From: Xenophilus aerolatus
GTDB lineage: Bacteria > Pseudomonadota > Gammaproteobacteria > Burkholderiales > Burkholderiaceae_C
Direction: 5' to 3'
Assembly: GCA_029968055.1 (NCBI GenBank)
Contig: JASCNX010000001.1
Span: 248,001 to 312,000 of the forward strand
Length of the DNA: 64,000 bases
The first letter of the stretch is position 1. Every line of letters starts with the position of its first letter. The translations under genes and the position numbers were made by a program. This document shows, one piece after another, positions 8,539 through 16,792 of this stretch. Under the pieces are notes generated by a model. The model saw only the letters and a list, made by a program, of their open reading frames with translations. It was not told the origin of the DNA and made no database searches.

Positions 8539-9999
8539 ATGAAAACTGTCGTCCGCACCGACGAGCGCATCCTGACCTCCGACATCTTCGACCGGGACAG
8601 CCGCGTCAAGCGTCCCGACCACGGCAGTTGGGCCGAGCCTGGCAAGCGCATTCCGGTCTATCACCGCTGCGGGGTGCTGGTGGTGGGCGGCGGGCCCTCG
8701 GGCACGGCCGCCGCCGCCGCCGCCGCGCGTGCGGGCGCCGACGTGGCGCTGCTGGAGCGCTACAACCACCTGGGCGGCCTGTCGACCGGCGGCCTCGTCA
8801 TCTGGATCGACCGCATGACCGACTGGGAAGGCAAGCTGGTCATCCGGGGCTTCGCCGAAGAATTGTTCGACCGCCTGCCGCCAGAGGCCATCGCCGGCCC
8901 GGTGCGCGAGGACTGGGGCTCGCAGGACGCAGGCAAGGCCGCACACTGGTCGCAGCGCACCGCGGCCTACCACGGCATCGTCACCTGGTCGCCCACCATC
9001 GACCCCGAGCGGCTCAAGCTGCTCTCGCAGGAGATCGTGCTGGAGCGCCAGGTCAAGCTCATCTACCACTCGTGGGCTGCCATCCCGATCGTGGAGGACG
9101 GCGCCGTCAAGGGCGTGGTGTTCGAGAGCAAGGAAGGGCGCATGGCCATCATGGCCGACGTGGTGGTCGACGCCACCGGCGACGGCGACCTGTTCGCCCG
9201 CGCCGGCGCCGAGTACGTGAACGACATCGAGGAGGCCGACGTGCACCACTGCATGAACACCTCCTGGCTCTTCGGCGGCGTGGACATGAACCGCTGGATC
9301 GAGTTCAAGGCCGGCCAGCCCGAGGCCTTCAGCGCCTTCATGGCGGGCGGTCGCGAACAGTGCGGCCTGTTCGAGCGGCCCTTCGTCTCCTGGCGCAACG
9401 ACGTGGCGCTCTTCATGGGACCGCGCCAGTCGGGCTACTCGGCGCTCGACGTGGACGACCTGACCGCCGTGGAAGTGCGCTCGCACCGCGCCATGGCCGC
9501 ACACCTCGACTACTTCCGCGCGCATGCGCCGGGCTTCGAGAATGCCTACCTCATGCTGAGCGCGCCGCAGATCGGCGTGCGCCATGCGCGGCGCCTCGTC
9601 GGCGTGGGCGCGGTGCTGCGCAGCCAATGGCCCGACGGCGTGGCGCTGGCGGACGAGATCGGCGTGTCGCCCGCCGTCTCGCCCAAGTTCCCGAACATCT
9701 CCATTCCCTACGGCGCGCTGGTGCCCAAAGAGCTCGACGGCCTGCTGGCCTGTGGGCGCCACATCTCGTGCGACCGAAATTCGCACGGCTTCATGCGCGA
9801 GATACCGCAGTGCTGGATCACCGGCCAGGCCGCCGGCGCGGCCGCGGCGCTCGCCTCTCGCGCCAGCGTCGCGCCTCGCTCCGTCGACGTGGGCGCGCTG
9901 CAGTCCGAGCTGCTGAGCCAGGGCGTGTACCTGCGTGCCGCCGCTGAAACGGGCCAGCCCGCGGTGGCCTCGCCCGCCACGGCCGAAGCCGGCGCCTGA
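8539..9999 (+). CDS. FAD-dependent oxidoreductase
   Basis: This 486-residue flavoprotein belongs to the FAD-dependent oxidoreductase family of the PF12831 kind. The dinucleotide-binding motif is VVGGGPSG (residues 48-55), with ERYNHLGGLSTGG following. The C-terminal FAD-contact region reads SIPYGALVPKELDGLLACGR, then GQAAGAAAALA. The first 40 residues precede the Rossmann fold. It is the first gene on the plus strand of the catabolic cluster and is followed after 93 bases by the IclR gene. Neighbouring aconitase X and IlvD/Edd genes suggest it oxidises the starting hydroxy acid or a sugar-like intermediate; the actual substrate is unknown. Confidence 0.85.
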   Translation: MKTVVRTDERILTSDIFDRDSRVKRPDHGSWAEPGKRIPVYHRCGVLVVGGGPSGTAAAAAAARAGADVALLERYNHLGGLSTGGLVIWIDRMTDWEGKLVIRGFAEELFDRLPPEAIAGPVREDWGSQDAGKAAHWSQRTAAYHGIVTWSPTIDPERLKLLSQEIVLERQVKLIYHSWAAIPIVEDGAVKGVVFESKEGRMAIMADVVVDATGDGDLFARAGAEYVNDIEEADVHHCMNTSWLFGGVDMNRWIEFKAGQPEAFSAFMAGGREQCGLFERPFVSWRNDVALFMGPRQSGYSALDVDDLTAVEVRSHRAMAAHLDYFRAHAPGFENAYLMLSAPQIGVRHARRLVGVGAVLRSQWPDGVALADEIGVSPAVSPKFPNISIPYGALVPKELDGLLACGRHISCDRNSHGFMREIPQCWITGQAAGAAAALASRASVAPRSVDVGALQSELLSQGVYLRAAAETGQPAVASPATAEAGA

Positions 10000-10092
10000 T
10001 GACACTGCACGGCCATGACCCCGGCAACCCTCCGTCCGCAAGCCTCTACATTCGGCCATCCCGATCCTGAGAGTCTTGCGAAGGGTTCCGCC

Positions 10093-10938
10093 ATGTCCAC
10101 CGAAAAGAACGACACCTCTTTCCCTCCTGCCGAAGCGCAGGCCGACGCGCGCGGCGAGCGCTCCGACACCGTCAGTGCGCTGGAGCGCGGCATCTCGGTC
10201 CTGCGCTGCTTCAGCGAGGACCGGCCGGTGCTCGGCCATGCCGACCTGGCGCGCATGACCGGCATTCCGCGCGCCACCATCAACCGGCTGGTCGCCACGC
10301 TGCTCTCGCTGGGCATGCTCAAGCCGGCGCAGGCGCCCGACCGCTTCATGCTCGGCCCGGGCGTGGTGTCGCTGGCGCGCGTGTTCCTCGGCAGCCTGGA
10401 CGTGCGCGCCGCCGCGCGGCCGAGCATGCAGGCGATGGCGGAGGAGGTCGGCGCCTCGGTCTACCTGGCCGTGCGCGACGGCATGGAGATGGTGCTGATC
10501 GAAGCCTGCCGCCCGCGCTCGTCGATGCTGTCGGCGCGCCTGGACGTCGGCTCGCGCGCGCCGCTGGCCAACTCGGCGCTCGGCCGCGCCTACCTCTCGG
10601 CGCTGCCCGAGGCGCAGCGCAACCAGCTCGTCGATTCGATGCGCCTCTTGCGCGGTCCCGAATGGGACTCCATCGCGCCCGGCATGAACCGCGCCATCGG
10701 CGAGTCGAAGCGGCTGGGCTACTGCCTGTCGCTGGGCGAGTTCCATCGCGAGATCAATTCGGTGTCGGTGCCCCTCATCGGGCCCGACGGCGAGGTGATG
10801 GCGCTCAATGGCGGCGGGGCGGCCTTCGTCTTCACCGAGGAACGCCTGCGCAACGAACTCGCGCCGCGCCTGCACGACATCGCGCTGAGCATCGCCCGCG
10901 ACATCGGCGGCCACGTACCCACGCCCTCGCCGGGATAG
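10093..10938 (+). CDS. IclR-family transcriptional regulator
   Basis: This 281-residue regulator has a disordered N-terminus (residues 1-27), an IclR winged helix (about 28-95: TVSALERGISVLRCF, then ATINRLVATLLSLGML) and a C-terminal GAF-like effector domain (about 105-275: GASVYLAVRDGMEMVLIEACRP, SVSVPLIGPDGEVMALNGGG). The ATG at 10093 is preferred; an in-frame start at 10015 would add 26 residues that do not look like protein. It sits inside the cluster it probably controls, between the FAD oxidoreductase and aconitase X genes. IclR proteins usually repress or activate such operons according to a pathway metabolite. Confidence 0.9.
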   Translation: MSTEKNDTSFPPAEAQADARGERSDTVSALERGISVLRCFSEDRPVLGHADLARMTGIPRATINRLVATLLSLGMLKPAQAPDRFMLGPGVVSLARVFLGSLDVRAAARPSMQAMAEEVGASVYLAVRDGMEMVLIEACRPRSSMLSARLDVGSRAPLANSALGRAYLSALPEAQRNQLVDSMRLLRGPEWDSIAPGMNRAIGESKRLGYCLSLGEFHREINSVSVPLIGPDGEVMALNGGGAAFVFTEERLRNELAPRLHDIALSIARDIGGHVPTPSPG

Positions 10939-10990
10939 CAGCCCCGGCCGGGGTTCGTCCCCACGACACAGAAGAACGGAGACACAGGTC

Positions 10991-12286
10991 ATGCACCTGA
11001 GCGATGAAGAAAAAGCCATGTACGACGGCCGCGACGGACCGGCCGTGCAGAAGGCGATGGACCTCCTGGTGCGCTACGGCGAAGCCCTTGGCGCCGAGCG
11101 CCTGGTCGAGACGCGCAACGTCTGCGCCACCATCACCTCGACCACGCCCTTCCAGCGCGACTTCGCGCTCGCCAAGGGCGGCGGCATGGACGCCGTGTTC
11201 TCCGAATTCAGCCTCGACAGCCAGGAGACCGTCGAGATCCCGAAGTTCAAGGTCTTCACCAGCCACCTGCAGCTGGGCTTCGACCCCGGCCAGCCCGAGC
11301 GCATGGGCGTGAGCGAGGAGATCGTGCGCTTCTACGAGAAGAGCGAGCGCCATGCCGCCGGCCTCGGCGCGCAGATCATGAACACCTGCACCCCCTACCA
11401 GGTCGGCAACATTCCCACGCGCGGCGAGCACTGCGCGTGGATGGAGTCCTCGGCGGTCGTGTACTGCAATTCGGTGCTCGGCGCGCGCACCAACACCGAA
11501 GGCCGCGAGAGCACGGGCGCGGCGATGCTCACCGGCCGCATTCCCTACTGGGGCTACCACCTCGACGAGAACCGCCATGCCACGCACGTCGTCGAGCTCG
11601 ACGTCGAGGTCGAGTCGGTGCAGGACTGGGGCCTGCTGGGCTACTACATCGGCGAGCAGGTGCAGGAGCGTGTGCCGGTGGTGCACAGCCGGCGCGGCAT
11701 CTCGCGCGTGCCGAACCTGCCTCGGCTCAAGCACTTCGGCGCCGCGGCGTCGTCCTCGGGCGGCGTGGAGATGTACCACATCGCCGGCGTCACGCCCGAG
11801 GCGCTGACGCTCGAGCAGGCGCTCGGCGGCAGGGCGCCGGTGGAGGTGCTGCGCTACGGCGAGGCCGAACGCCGCGCCACCTACGAGAAGATCAACATCA
11901 CGGCCAAGGATGCCGAGGTGCAGTACGTGATGCTGGGCTGCCCGCACTACACCATCGAGCAGATCTGGGAGGCCGCGCAGTTGATCGAGGGGCGCAAGGT
12001 GCATCCGGACTGCGCGCTGTGGATCTTCACGCCGCGCGCCATCAAGGCGCTGGCCGACCGCAACGGCTACACGAAGATCATCGAGGACGCCGGCGGCATC
12101 ATCATGGGCGACAGCTGCTCCGCCATGAGCCGCGCCGTGCCCAAGGGCACGAAGACCGTCGCGCTCGACTCGGCCAAGCAGGCCCACTACCTGCCGGCCA
12201 TCCTGGGCGTGCAGGCCTGGTTCGGCAGCACGGCCGAATGCATCGATGCGGCCTGCACCGGCCGCTGGAACGGAGCTTTCGCATGA
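10991..12286 (+). CDS. Aconitase X large (catalytic) subunit
   Basis: This 431-residue protein matches the aconitase X (AcnX, DUF521) catalytic subunit. Probable Fe-S cluster cysteines lie in NTCTPYQ (C133), LGCPHYT (C317) and GDSCSAM (C376). Characterised AcnX enzymes are Fe-S dehydratases acting on cis-3-hydroxy-L-proline, or on mevalonate 5-phosphate in archaea. This one is of the two-subunit type, with the swivelling small domain encoded separately just downstream. The neighbourhood (IlvD/Edd dehydratase, FAD oxidoreductase, Bug proteins, porin) lacks obvious proline-catabolism genes, so a different hydroxy-acid substrate is likely. The 52-base gap to the IclR gene may hold a promoter. 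Confidence 0.9.
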   Translation: MHLSDEEKAMYDGRDGPAVQKAMDLLVRYGEALGAERLVETRNVCATITSTTPFQRDFALAKGGGMDAVFSEFSLDSQETVEIPKFKVFTSHLQLGFDPGQPERMGVSEEIVRFYEKSERHAAGLGAQIMNTCTPYQVGNIPTRGEHCAWMESSAVVYCNSVLGARTNTEGRESTGAAMLTGRIPYWGYHLDENRHATHVVELDVEVESVQDWGLLGYYIGEQVQERVPVVHSRRGISRVPNLPRLKHFGAAASSSGGVEMYHIAGVTPEALTLEQALGGRAPVEVLRYGEAERRATYEKINITAKDAEVQYVMLGCPHYTIEQIWEAAQLIEGRKVHPDCALWIFTPRAIKALADRNGYTKIIEDAGGIIMGDSCSAMSRAVPKGTKTVALDSAKQAHYLPAILGVQAWFGSTAECIDAACTGRWNGAFA

Positions 12287-12352
12287 GCGACGCGCCGGGC
12301 CGCCCCAAGCAAGCTCGCACCGCAGTGCGAAGCACGGAGGTATTGCATTGAG
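12284..12352 (+). other. Possible 22-codon coupling ORF between AcnX subunits
   Basis: An ATG at 12284 overlaps the stop of the large subunit as ATGA, opens a 22-codon frame, and ends at a TGA (12350-12352) that overlaps the TTG start of the small subunit (12348). Such a geometry could carry ribosomes across the 61-base gap and couple the two subunits. The peptide (MSDAPGRPK at its start) has no recognisable domain. It may equally be accidental. Confidence 0.25.
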
Positions 12353-12800
12353 CGCCGCAGTTATCACTGAACACGCCATCGTCATCCGCGGCCGCAAGGT
12401 GGTGGGCGGCGTCGCCGAGGGCGAGGCGCTGGTCACGCGCGACCGCATCTCGGGCTGGGGCGGCATCGATCCGCGCACCGGCACCGTCGTCGAGACGCGG
12501 CACGCGCTGCGCGGCCAGAGCTTCGCGGGCAAGGTGCTGGTGTTTCCGGGGGCCAAGGGTTCCTCGGGCTGGTCCGCCATGTTCCACATGACGCGGCTCC
12601 TGAACTCGGCGCCTGCCGCCTTCCTGTTCAACGAGATGACCACCAAGATGGCACTGGGCGCCGTGGTGACGCACTCGCCCGCGATGACCGACTTCGAGCG
12701 CGACCCGCTCGAATGCATCGAGACCGGCGACTGGGTGCGCGTGGACGCCGATCGCGGCGTGGTCGAGATCACCAAGAAGAAACAGGAAGGTGCCGCATGA
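12348..12800 (+). CDS. Aconitase X small (swivel) subunit
   Basis: This 150-residue protein matches the DUF126 / aconitase X swivel domain. It starts SAAVITEHAIVIRGRKVVGG and carries GQSFAGKVLVFPGAKGSSG, the glycine-rich loop that helps bind substrate in AcnX enzymes, then FNEMTTKMALGAVV. The TTG at 12348 was chosen as start because a perfect GGAGG (12336-12340) lies 7 bases before it and the conserved protein begins there; an earlier in-frame start would add non-conserved residues. Its stop overlaps the ATG of the next gene (ATGA, 12797-12800), so it is translationally coupled to the IlvD/Edd dehydratase. Confidence 0.88.
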   Translation: MSAAVITEHAIVIRGRKVVGGVAEGEALVTRDRISGWGGIDPRTGTVVETRHALRGQSFAGKVLVFPGAKGSSGWSAMFHMTRLLNSAPAAFLFNEMTTKMALGAVVTHSPAMTDFERDPLECIETGDWVRVDADRGVVEITKKKQEGAA

Positions 12801-14497
12801 CCCGAGCCCTACGCAGCAACTTTCCGCGCGGCTCCTACCTCTGGTCGGTGCGCAACGCGCACTGGCGCGCGCTCGGCATCCCGGAGGAGGATTGCGAGAA
12901 GCCCAAGATCGCCATCGTCAACAGTTCCTCCGAACTGGCGGCCTGCTTCAGCCACCTCGATCGCGTGGCGGCGGAGATCAAGGAAGCCATCCGCGCGGCG
13001 GGCGGCGTGCCTTTCGAGATCCGTACCGCGGCGCCCAGCGACTTCATCACCGGTGCCGGCGCGCGCGGCGCCTACATGCTGGCGGCGCGCGACCTGGTCA
13101 CCAACGACATCGAGGTGGCCGTCGAAGGCGCGCAGCTGGACGGCATGGTCTGCCTCACCTCCTGCGACAAGACCGTGCCGGGCCAACTCATGGCGGCCGC
13201 GCGCTTGAACATCCCGACGCTGCTCGTGCCCTGCGGCTACCAGCCCAGCGGCGAGTACAAGGGCCATCACATGGACATCGAGGAGGTGTTCATCGGCGCG
13301 ATGCATGCCGTCACCGGCAACCTGCCGGTGGAAGAACTCGTGGGCATGAGCCGCGAGGCCATCCGCGGCCCCGGCGTGTGCTCGGGCCTGGGCACGGCCA
13401 ATTCGATGCACATCGTCTGCGAGGCGCTGGGCATGGCCTTGCCCGGCAGCGCGCCGGTGGCGGCGCTGAGCCCGAAGATGATGGCCGACGTGCGCGCCGC
13501 CGGCACACGCATCGTGCAGATGGTGTGGGACGACCTGAAGCCGCGCGACATCCTCTCGCCCGGCGCCTTTGCCAACGCGGTGCGCGCGGTGCTGTCCATC
13601 GGCGGCTCGCTCAACACCGCCAAGCACCTGCAGGCGGTGGCGACCGAGGGCGAGACCGGCATCGACGTGTACGACATGTTCGAGCGCCTGGGGCCCGAGA
13701 CGCCCGTGCTGGCCAGCGTGCGGCCCATCGGCAACGACTCGATCGAGGCCTTCGAGGCGGCGGGCGGTTGCCGCGCGCTGATGAAGCAACTGGAGCCGCT
13801 GCTCGACACCGCCGCGCGCACCGTCACCGGTGGCACAGTCGCCGACAACCTGCGCGATGCCGAGGTGGCGAACGCCGAAGTGATCCGCCCCATCGGCCGC
13901 CCGGTGGCGCCGCTGCCGGCCATCGTGCTGCTGCGCGGCAACCTCGCGCCGGAGTCGGGGCTCATCAAGACCGGCATCGCCGAACGCAAGGTGCGCCGCT
14001 TCACCGGCCCGGCGGTGTGCTTCTGGGCCGCGGACGCGGCCATCGCCGCGCTGAAGAAGGGCGAGATCGTGCCCGGCCAGGTGGTCGTGATGCGCGGCGC
14101 CGGCGCCTGCGGCGGGCCCGCGATGGGCGGCGGCGCATCGCGCGTCGTCTTCGCGGTCGACGGCGCGGGCCTCGGCGACCAGGTCGCGCTGCTGACCGAC
14201 GGCCACCTGTCGGGGCTGGTCTGCAAAGGCCTGGTGGTGGCCGAGGTATCGCCCGAGGCCGCGCTCGGCGGGCCGCTCGGGCTGGTGCGCGACGGCGACG
14301 TCATCACCATCGACCTCGATGCGCGCCGCCTCGATATCGACCTCACGGACGCCGAACTGCAGGCGCGGCGCAACGGCTGGCAGGCGCCGGCGCCGGTGAA
14401 CGACACCGGCTGGCTGCAGCAGTACCGCCGCAACGTGGGGCCGCTGTCGAAGGGCGCGGTGCTCGTGCGCACCGAGCGCGGCGCGCCCCCGGGCTAG
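12797..14497 (+). CDS. IlvD/Edd-family dehydratase
   Basis: This 566-residue protein is of the dihydroxy-acid/6-phosphogluconate dehydratase family, which removes water from sugar acids or dihydroxy acids using an Fe-S cluster. Expected cluster cysteines occur in TSCDKTVPG (near residue 119), GPGVCSG (near 195) and GACGGPAM (near 437). The typical active-site block DGRFSG is DGHLSG here, so it is a divergent member and probably not the biosynthetic IlvD. Its coupling to the AcnX small subunit by a 4-base overlap suggests consecutive steps in one pathway. A family call of aldonate-type dehydratase is fair; the substrate is unknown. Confidence 0.88.
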   Translation: MTRALRSNFPRGSYLWSVRNAHWRALGIPEEDCEKPKIAIVNSSSELAACFSHLDRVAAEIKEAIRAAGGVPFEIRTAAPSDFITGAGARGAYMLAARDLVTNDIEVAVEGAQLDGMVCLTSCDKTVPGQLMAAARLNIPTLLVPCGYQPSGEYKGHHMDIEEVFIGAMHAVTGNLPVEELVGMSREAIRGPGVCSGLGTANSMHIVCEALGMALPGSAPVAALSPKMMADVRAAGTRIVQMVWDDLKPRDILSPGAFANAVRAVLSIGGSLNTAKHLQAVATEGETGIDVYDMFERLGPETPVLASVRPIGNDSIEAFEAAGGCRALMKQLEPLLDTAARTVTGGTVADNLRDAEVANAEVIRPIGRPVAPLPAIVLLRGNLAPESGLIKTGIAERKVRRFTGPAVCFWAADAAIAALKKGEIVPGQVVVMRGAGACGGPAMGGGASRVVFAVDGAGLGDQVALLTDGHLSGLVCKGLVVAEVSPEAALGGPLGLVRDGDVITIDLDARRLDIDLTDAELQARRNGWQAPAPVNDTGWLQQYRRNVGPLSKGAVLVRTERGAPPG

Positions 14498-14626
14498 ACC
14501 TTTTTTCCAACCGGCTCCCGCCAACCGGTGCGCACCCCCCTGCGCACCCGGTGGCGCAGCCCTGCGCGCCTTCGTTCGTTCGGCGGCGTTTTCAACCCAA
14601 GAGAAGAAGCAGGAGACAAGCAAACC

Positions 14627-15760
14627 ATGAAGAGAGTCTTGATGTGGTCGGCGCTGGGGCTGGTCGGCAGCGGCGTGGCTCAGGCGCAATCCAGCGTCAC
14701 CGTGTTCGGGGTGATGGACCTCGGCGTCCAGTACACGAACGGCGCCGGGCCCGGCGGCGGCTCGGTGAGGGCGCTGTCCAACGGCGGCCTGTCCACCAGC
14801 CGGATCGGCTTTCGCGGCACCGAGGACCTGGGCGGCGGCCTGCGCGCGGGCATCTGGCTCGAAGGCAGCCTGAACCCCGACACGGGCGAAGGTCGTCCGA
14901 GCAACAGCAACAACCAGGCGAGCGGGGCGGGCCCGGCCGGCGCGATCAGCTTCGACCGCATGTCGTACGTGAGCCTGTCCTCCGACACGCTGGGCGAACT
15001 GCGGCTGGGCCGCGACTTCATTCCCACGCACTACAACAGCATCTACTTCGACCCCTTCAACGCCAACGGCGTGGCGCGCGCGGGCAACCTCACCTTCGCA
15101 GGCGTGGGCACCGGCCCGCTGCCCACGGCCATCACGGGCAGCAACACCGTGAGCTACTGGCTGCCGCCCAAGCTCGGCGGCTTCTACGGCATGGCGATGA
15201 TCGGCACCGGCGAGAACGTCTCCACCGCCGCGAACCGTGACGATGGCAATTTCGCCGGCGCGCGCTTCGGGTTCGCATCGGGCGCGTTCGACGTGGCGGC
15301 GGCCGTCACGCGCTCGAAGTTCAGGTCCACGGCCGCCATCGGCAACTACACGCACGCCAACATCGGCGGCTCCTGGGACGCGGGCTTCGCCAAGTTCTTC
15401 GCGCTCTACAACAAGGTGACGGTGAAGCTGGCGGCAGGCACGGTGCGCAAGAACACGGCCGAGGTCGGTGCGCACATCCCGGCCTTCGAGGTCGGGCGCA
15501 TCCGCATCAGCTACGCCTACCTGGACGACCGCAGCGACGAGGGCCTGCGCAACGCCGCGGGCCTGCCGCGCAACCGCGACGACGCGCGGCAGTTCGGCAT
15601 CGGTTACGTGCACAACCTGTCCAAACGCACCGCGCTCTACGGCACCTACGCGCGGCTGACGAACAGCGCCCAGGCGCGCTACGTGGTCAGCGGCGGCGTG
15701 GCGCCGGCGGCCGGGCGTCGCTCGAGCGGCACCGAATTCGGCGTGCGCCATCTCTTCTGA
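14627..15760 (+). CDS. Gram-negative general porin
   Basis: This 377-residue outer-membrane porin of the Burkholderiales OmpC-like type has a cleavable signal peptide (MKRVLMWSALGLVGSGVAQA), then SSVTVFGVMDLGVQYTNG, the usual first strand. The family pattern SRIGFRGTEDLGGGLRAGIW follows, and the chain ends in a C-terminal aromatic residue (EFGVRHLF) required for outer-membrane assembly. The ATG at 14627 follows AGGAGA. It is placed between the IlvD/Edd gene and a Bug gene, 129 bases after the former, so it probably admits the cluster's substrate. The 14498-14626 gap contains a T6 run and no other clear element. Confidence 0.92.
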   Translation: MKRVLMWSALGLVGSGVAQAQSSVTVFGVMDLGVQYTNGAGPGGGSVRALSNGGLSTSRIGFRGTEDLGGGLRAGIWLEGSLNPDTGEGRPSNSNNQASGAGPAGAISFDRMSYVSLSSDTLGELRLGRDFIPTHYNSIYFDPFNANGVARAGNLTFAGVGTGPLPTAITGSNTVSYWLPPKLGGFYGMAMIGTGENVSTAANRDDGNFAGARFGFASGAFDVAAAVTRSKFRSTAAIGNYTHANIGGSWDAGFAKFFALYNKVTVKLAAGTVRKNTAEVGAHIPAFEVGRIRISYAYLDDRSDEGLRNAAGLPRNRDDARQFGIGYVHNLSKRTALYGTYARLTNSAQARYVVSGGVAPAAGRRSSGTEFGVRHLF

Positions 15761-15776
15761 ACCGGAGGCCTTCATC

Positions 15777-16742
15777 ATGCGACGCAGGACATTCACACTG
15801 GCGACCCTGGCGGCCGCCGCCACCTTGCCCGGCGCGGCGGCCTGGAGCGCCGACGCCTACCCGAACAAGCCGGTCAAGCTGATCGTGGGCTTCGCGCCCG
15901 GCGGCGGCGCCGACGCGCTGACACGGATCATCGCGGAGGGCCTGGCCAAGCAGCTCGGCCAGCAGGTGATCGTGGAGAACCGCCCCGGTGCCGACGGCGT
16001 GCTCGCCGCGCAGGCTGCCGCGTCGGCCAGGCCCGACGGCTACACGCTGCTGATGGGCACCAACACCGCGATGGTGGCCGCGCCCACGCTGCGGCCCACG
16101 CCTCCCTACGACCCCTTCAAGGCCTTCACGCCGATCAGCTCGGCCGGGCAGTTCTCGATGTTCCTGGTGGTGCCTGCGAGCCTGCCGGTCAAGAGCGTGA
16201 AGGAGCTGCTCGCGCTGGTCGCGTCGAAACCCGGCACGCTGAACTCGGCGTCGAGCAACAGCGCCTCCGAGCTCGCGATGCTGCAGCTTCTGGGCGAGGG
16301 CAAGGTGGTCAACGCGCGCTACAAGGGCGACATGCAGGCCATGACCGACCTGCTCGGCGGGCAGGTGCAGATGATGTTCACCACCGGCACGCTGGCGCCG
16401 AGCTACGTCAAGGACGGGCGCATCCGCGCGCTGGTGACACTGCAGCCGCAGCGCAGCGCGCTGCTGCCCGACGTGCCCACCGGCGGCGAGCTGGGGCTGG
16501 GCAAGCTCACCATCACGCCCTGGGCCGGCTTCTTCGGGCCGCCGGGGCTGCCGCAGGCGATCACCGACAGGCTCTCGCAGGAGCTGCAGAACACGCTCAA
16601 GCGCCCCGAGGTGCACGCGCAGCTGGTGCAGCAGGGCTTCGAAGGCTACGGCATGAGCCCCGCGAAGTTCGCCGAGTTCTTCCGCACGCAGTACGACGCC
16701 TTCGGCGCCACCGTGCGCGAGCACAACGTCAAGTTCGAATAG
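15777..16742 (+). CDS. Bug-family TTT substrate-binding protein (copy 3)
   Basis: This 321-residue Bug-family periplasmic binding protein has a signal peptide of about 25 residues (MRRRTFTLATLAAAATLPGA). Signatures include KLIVGFAPGGGADALTRIIAEGL, VIVENRPGADG, YDPFKAFTPIS and PDVPTGGELG. It is less similar to the two tandem copies at 6387-8386 than they are to each other, so it arrived separately. The start is preceded by GGAGG and lies 16 bases after the porin stop, so porin and binding protein form an outer-membrane/periplasm uptake pair. No TctAB membrane partner is in view. Confidence 0.9.
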   Translation: MRRRTFTLATLAAAATLPGAAAWSADAYPNKPVKLIVGFAPGGGADALTRIIAEGLAKQLGQQVIVENRPGADGVLAAQAAASARPDGYTLLMGTNTAMVAAPTLRPTPPYDPFKAFTPISSAGQFSMFLVVPASLPVKSVKELLALVASKPGTLNSASSNSASELAMLQLLGEGKVVNARYKGDMQAMTDLLGGQVQMMFTTGTLAPSYVKDGRIRALVTLQPQRSALLPDVPTGGELGLGKLTITPWAGFFGPPGLPQAITDRLSQELQNTLKRPEVHAQLVQQGFEGYGMSPAKFAEFFRTQYDAFGATVREHNVKFE

Positions 16743-16792
16743 GACCTGCAGCACCCGCAGGCCAGGCGCACCGGCCGCGAAGCCGCTGGCAA

